Source of the DNA: Chlorobium ferrooxidans DSM 13031 | Lineage (GTDB): Bacteria; Bacteroidota; Chlorobiia; Chlorobiales; Chlorobiaceae | Length of the DNA stretch: 64,000 nucleotides | Reading direction: 5' to 3' | Assembly (NCBI RefSeq): GCF_000168715.1 | Contig: NZ_AASE01000002.1 | Span: 1 to 64,000 of the forward strand | Part shown: piece after piece, positions 62,841-64,000 of the stretch | Layout: every line of letters starts with the position of its first letter | Position numbering within the stretch: position 1 is the first letter of the stretch | Program-made: the position numbers and the translations under genes | Notes under the pieces: model-generated | Database searches by the model: none | Told to the model about the DNA's origin: nothing | What the model saw: the letters and a program-made list of their open reading frames with translations, nothing else

Positions 62841-64000
62841 ATGAGCCGGATATTTAAAACCATGGAGGGAAATGAAGCTGTTGCTCATATCTCTTATCGT
62901 ACAAGTGAAGTTATCTGTATATACCCGATTACTCCGGCCTCCCCGATGGGCGAGTATTCCGATGCATGGTCTGCCGAGGGCAGAAAGAATATCTGGGGCA
63001 CCGTCCCCAAAATTGATGAACTGCAGAGCGAGGCGGGTGCAGCTGCGGCGGTTCACGGCGCACTGCAGACCGGTTCTCTGACAACCACCTTTACGGCGTC
63101 ACAGGGTCTTCTCCTGATGATTCCGAATATGTATAAAATTGCCGGTGAGCTCACCCCCTGCGTAATTCACGTATCGGCTCGTGCCCTTGCCGGTCAGGCG
63201 CTCTCAATCTTCGGCGACCATGGTGACGTCATGTCGGTTCGGGGAACAGGCTTTGCAATGCTTGCATCCAGTTCTGTTCAGGAAGCCATGGATATGGCGC
63301 TTATCTCGGCAGCGGCAACCCTTGAATCAAGAATTCCATTCCTTCACTTCTTTGATGGATTCAGGACATCGCATGAAATAGCAAAAATCGAGGTCATTCC
63401 CGATACAACCATAAAAGCAATGATCAACGATGATCTTGTCATTGCGCACCGCAACCGGCGCATGAGCCCTGATGCCCCGATTATCCGGGGAACATCACAG
63501 AACCCGGATGTCTATTTCCAGGCTCGCGAGACCGTCAACAGCTACTACAATGCCTGTGCTGATATAACAGAAAAGGTGATGGCACAATTCGGTGAGCTTA
63601 CCGGACGGCACTATAAACTCTACCAGTACTACGGTGCTCCTGATGCAGAGAGGGTTATCGTCATGATGGGCTCCGGCGTTGAAACCGTCCGTGAAACCGT
63701 TGAATATCTCAACAACAGCGGTGAAAAAGTCGGCGTTATCAATGCCCGCCTCTTCCGTCCATTCGATGTTGAGCGTCTTGTCAAGGCACTGCCCTCCACA
63801 ATCAAATCGATCTCCATTCTTGACCGGATGAAGGAGCCAGGAAGCGCCGGAGAACCGCTCTACCTTGATATCGTCAATGCTCTCTTTGAAGGTGTGCAGA
63901 AAGGACTCCTGAAAGGGCTGCCAAGCATTACCGGCGGAAGATACGGTCTTTCCTCCAAGGAGTTCACGCCGGCGATGGTTAAAGCCATTTACGACAATAT
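62841..64000 (+). CDS. nifJ: Pyruvate:ferredoxin (flavodoxin) oxidoreductase / pyruvate synthase, 3' truncated by window edge
   Basis: The frame runs open from ATG 62841 to the right edge (386 codons). It starts MSRIFKTMEGNEAVAHISYR, then VICIYPITPASPMGEYSDAW, KIDELQSEAGAAAAVHGALQ, ASQGLLLMIPNMYKIAGELT and FGDHGDVMSVRGTGFAMLAS, which are domain I of the ~1200-residue single-chain PFOR. The visible end belongs to domain II (VIVMMGSGVETVRETVEYLN; INARLFRPFD). In green sulfur bacteria this enzyme runs in reverse, carboxylating acetyl-CoA to pyruvate with reduced ferredoxin next to the reductive TCA cycle. The Fe-S and thiamine-binding domains lie beyond the window. Confidence 0.95.
   Translation, partial: MSRIFKTMEGNEAVAHISYRTSEVICIYPITPASPMGEYSDAWSAEGRKNIWGTVPKIDELQSEAGAAAAVHGALQTGSLTTTFTASQGLLLMIPNMYKIAGELTPCVIHVSARALAGQALSIFGDHGDVMSVRGTGFAMLASSSVQEAMDMALISAAATLESRIPFLHFFDGFRTSHEIAKIEVIPDTTIKAMINDDLVIAHRNRRMSPDAPIIRGTSQNPDVYFQARETVNSYYNACADITEKVMAQFGELTGRHYKLYQYYGAPDAERVIVMMGSGVETVRETVEYLNNSGEKVGVINARLFRPFDVERLVKALPSTIKSISILDRMKEPGSAGEPLYLDIVNALFEGVQKGLLKGLPSITGGRYGLSSKEFTPAMVKAIYDN

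Noticed and set aside
1..64000. tRNA, rRNA and tmRNA genes
   Set aside because: I looked for TΨC-arm and anticodon-arm patterns and rRNA landmarks in the gaps and saw none convincing. A covariance search (tRNAscan-type) would be decisive.

Overview
The window looks like a chromosome segment of a green sulfur bacterium (Chlorobi; Chlorobium/Pelodictyon/Prosthecochloris type). The main evidence is a bacteriochlorophyll/chlorophyll synthase (bchG-like, 51.4 kb), a pyruvate:ferredoxin oxidoreductase entering the right edge (the CO2-fixing enzyme of the reductive TCA cycle), oxygen-independent HemN, a PPi-type phosphofructokinase, a DUF3417-type glucan phosphorylase, a split CarB and a DnaG primase without zinc ligands. 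The genus is an inference; no rRNA or tRNA gene is visible in the window.

Layout. 0-7.3 kb: a truncated haem-binding DUF3365 protein, a very large orphan hybrid histidine kinase, methylglyoxal synthase, a SugE/Gdx exporter and a Gfo/Idh/MocA oxidoreductase. 7.3-14.4 kb: an accessory island with every gene on the minus strand. It holds an orphan HigA antitoxin, a VOC protein followed by an integron attC-like site, a decayed DUF4160/DUF2442 pair, a DUF6088 (AbiEi-like) protein, BrnA with a truncated BrnT, an IS3-family remnant, and a 1160-aa protein made of an Mrr-like nuclease, a STAND NTPase and TPRs. Two separate 3' fragments of an integron integrase gene lie in this island, so I read it as a degenerate chromosomal integron or cassette array.

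14.6-25 kb: hemN, purE, a DUF985 cupin, a 1.5-kaa autotransporter-like surface protein, type II NADH dehydrogenase, argD and a DUF3098 protein. 25-28 kb: an exbB-exbD-exbD-tonB operon for outer-membrane energisation. 28-50 kb: housekeeping and central metabolism (dnaG, glyA, ribBA, the C-terminal half of carB, glucan phosphorylase, pyrD, ispF, PFK, ilvE, holB, cutA, an M24 peptidase), mixed with a TPR-glycosyltransferase, a ferritin-like protein, a phosphoesterase, a DUF4407 protein and a MacB/LolC-like permease. 50-64 kb: trpD, bchG, rpmB, rnhA, an unknown membrane-anchored protein, tilS, psd, tatA, recN, an epimerase pseudogene, dapA, gcvH-gcvPA, rlmB and the start of PFOR.

The most unusual object is the gene at 10534-14016. 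Its C-terminal half is 14 tandem 102-bp TPR units. Each unit has an invariant 63-bp (21-codon) block followed by one of three 13-codon modules in mosaic order. This looks like a recently expanded, shuffling recognition domain on an Avs-like (STAND nuclease) defence protein that sits among toxin-antitoxin cassettes.
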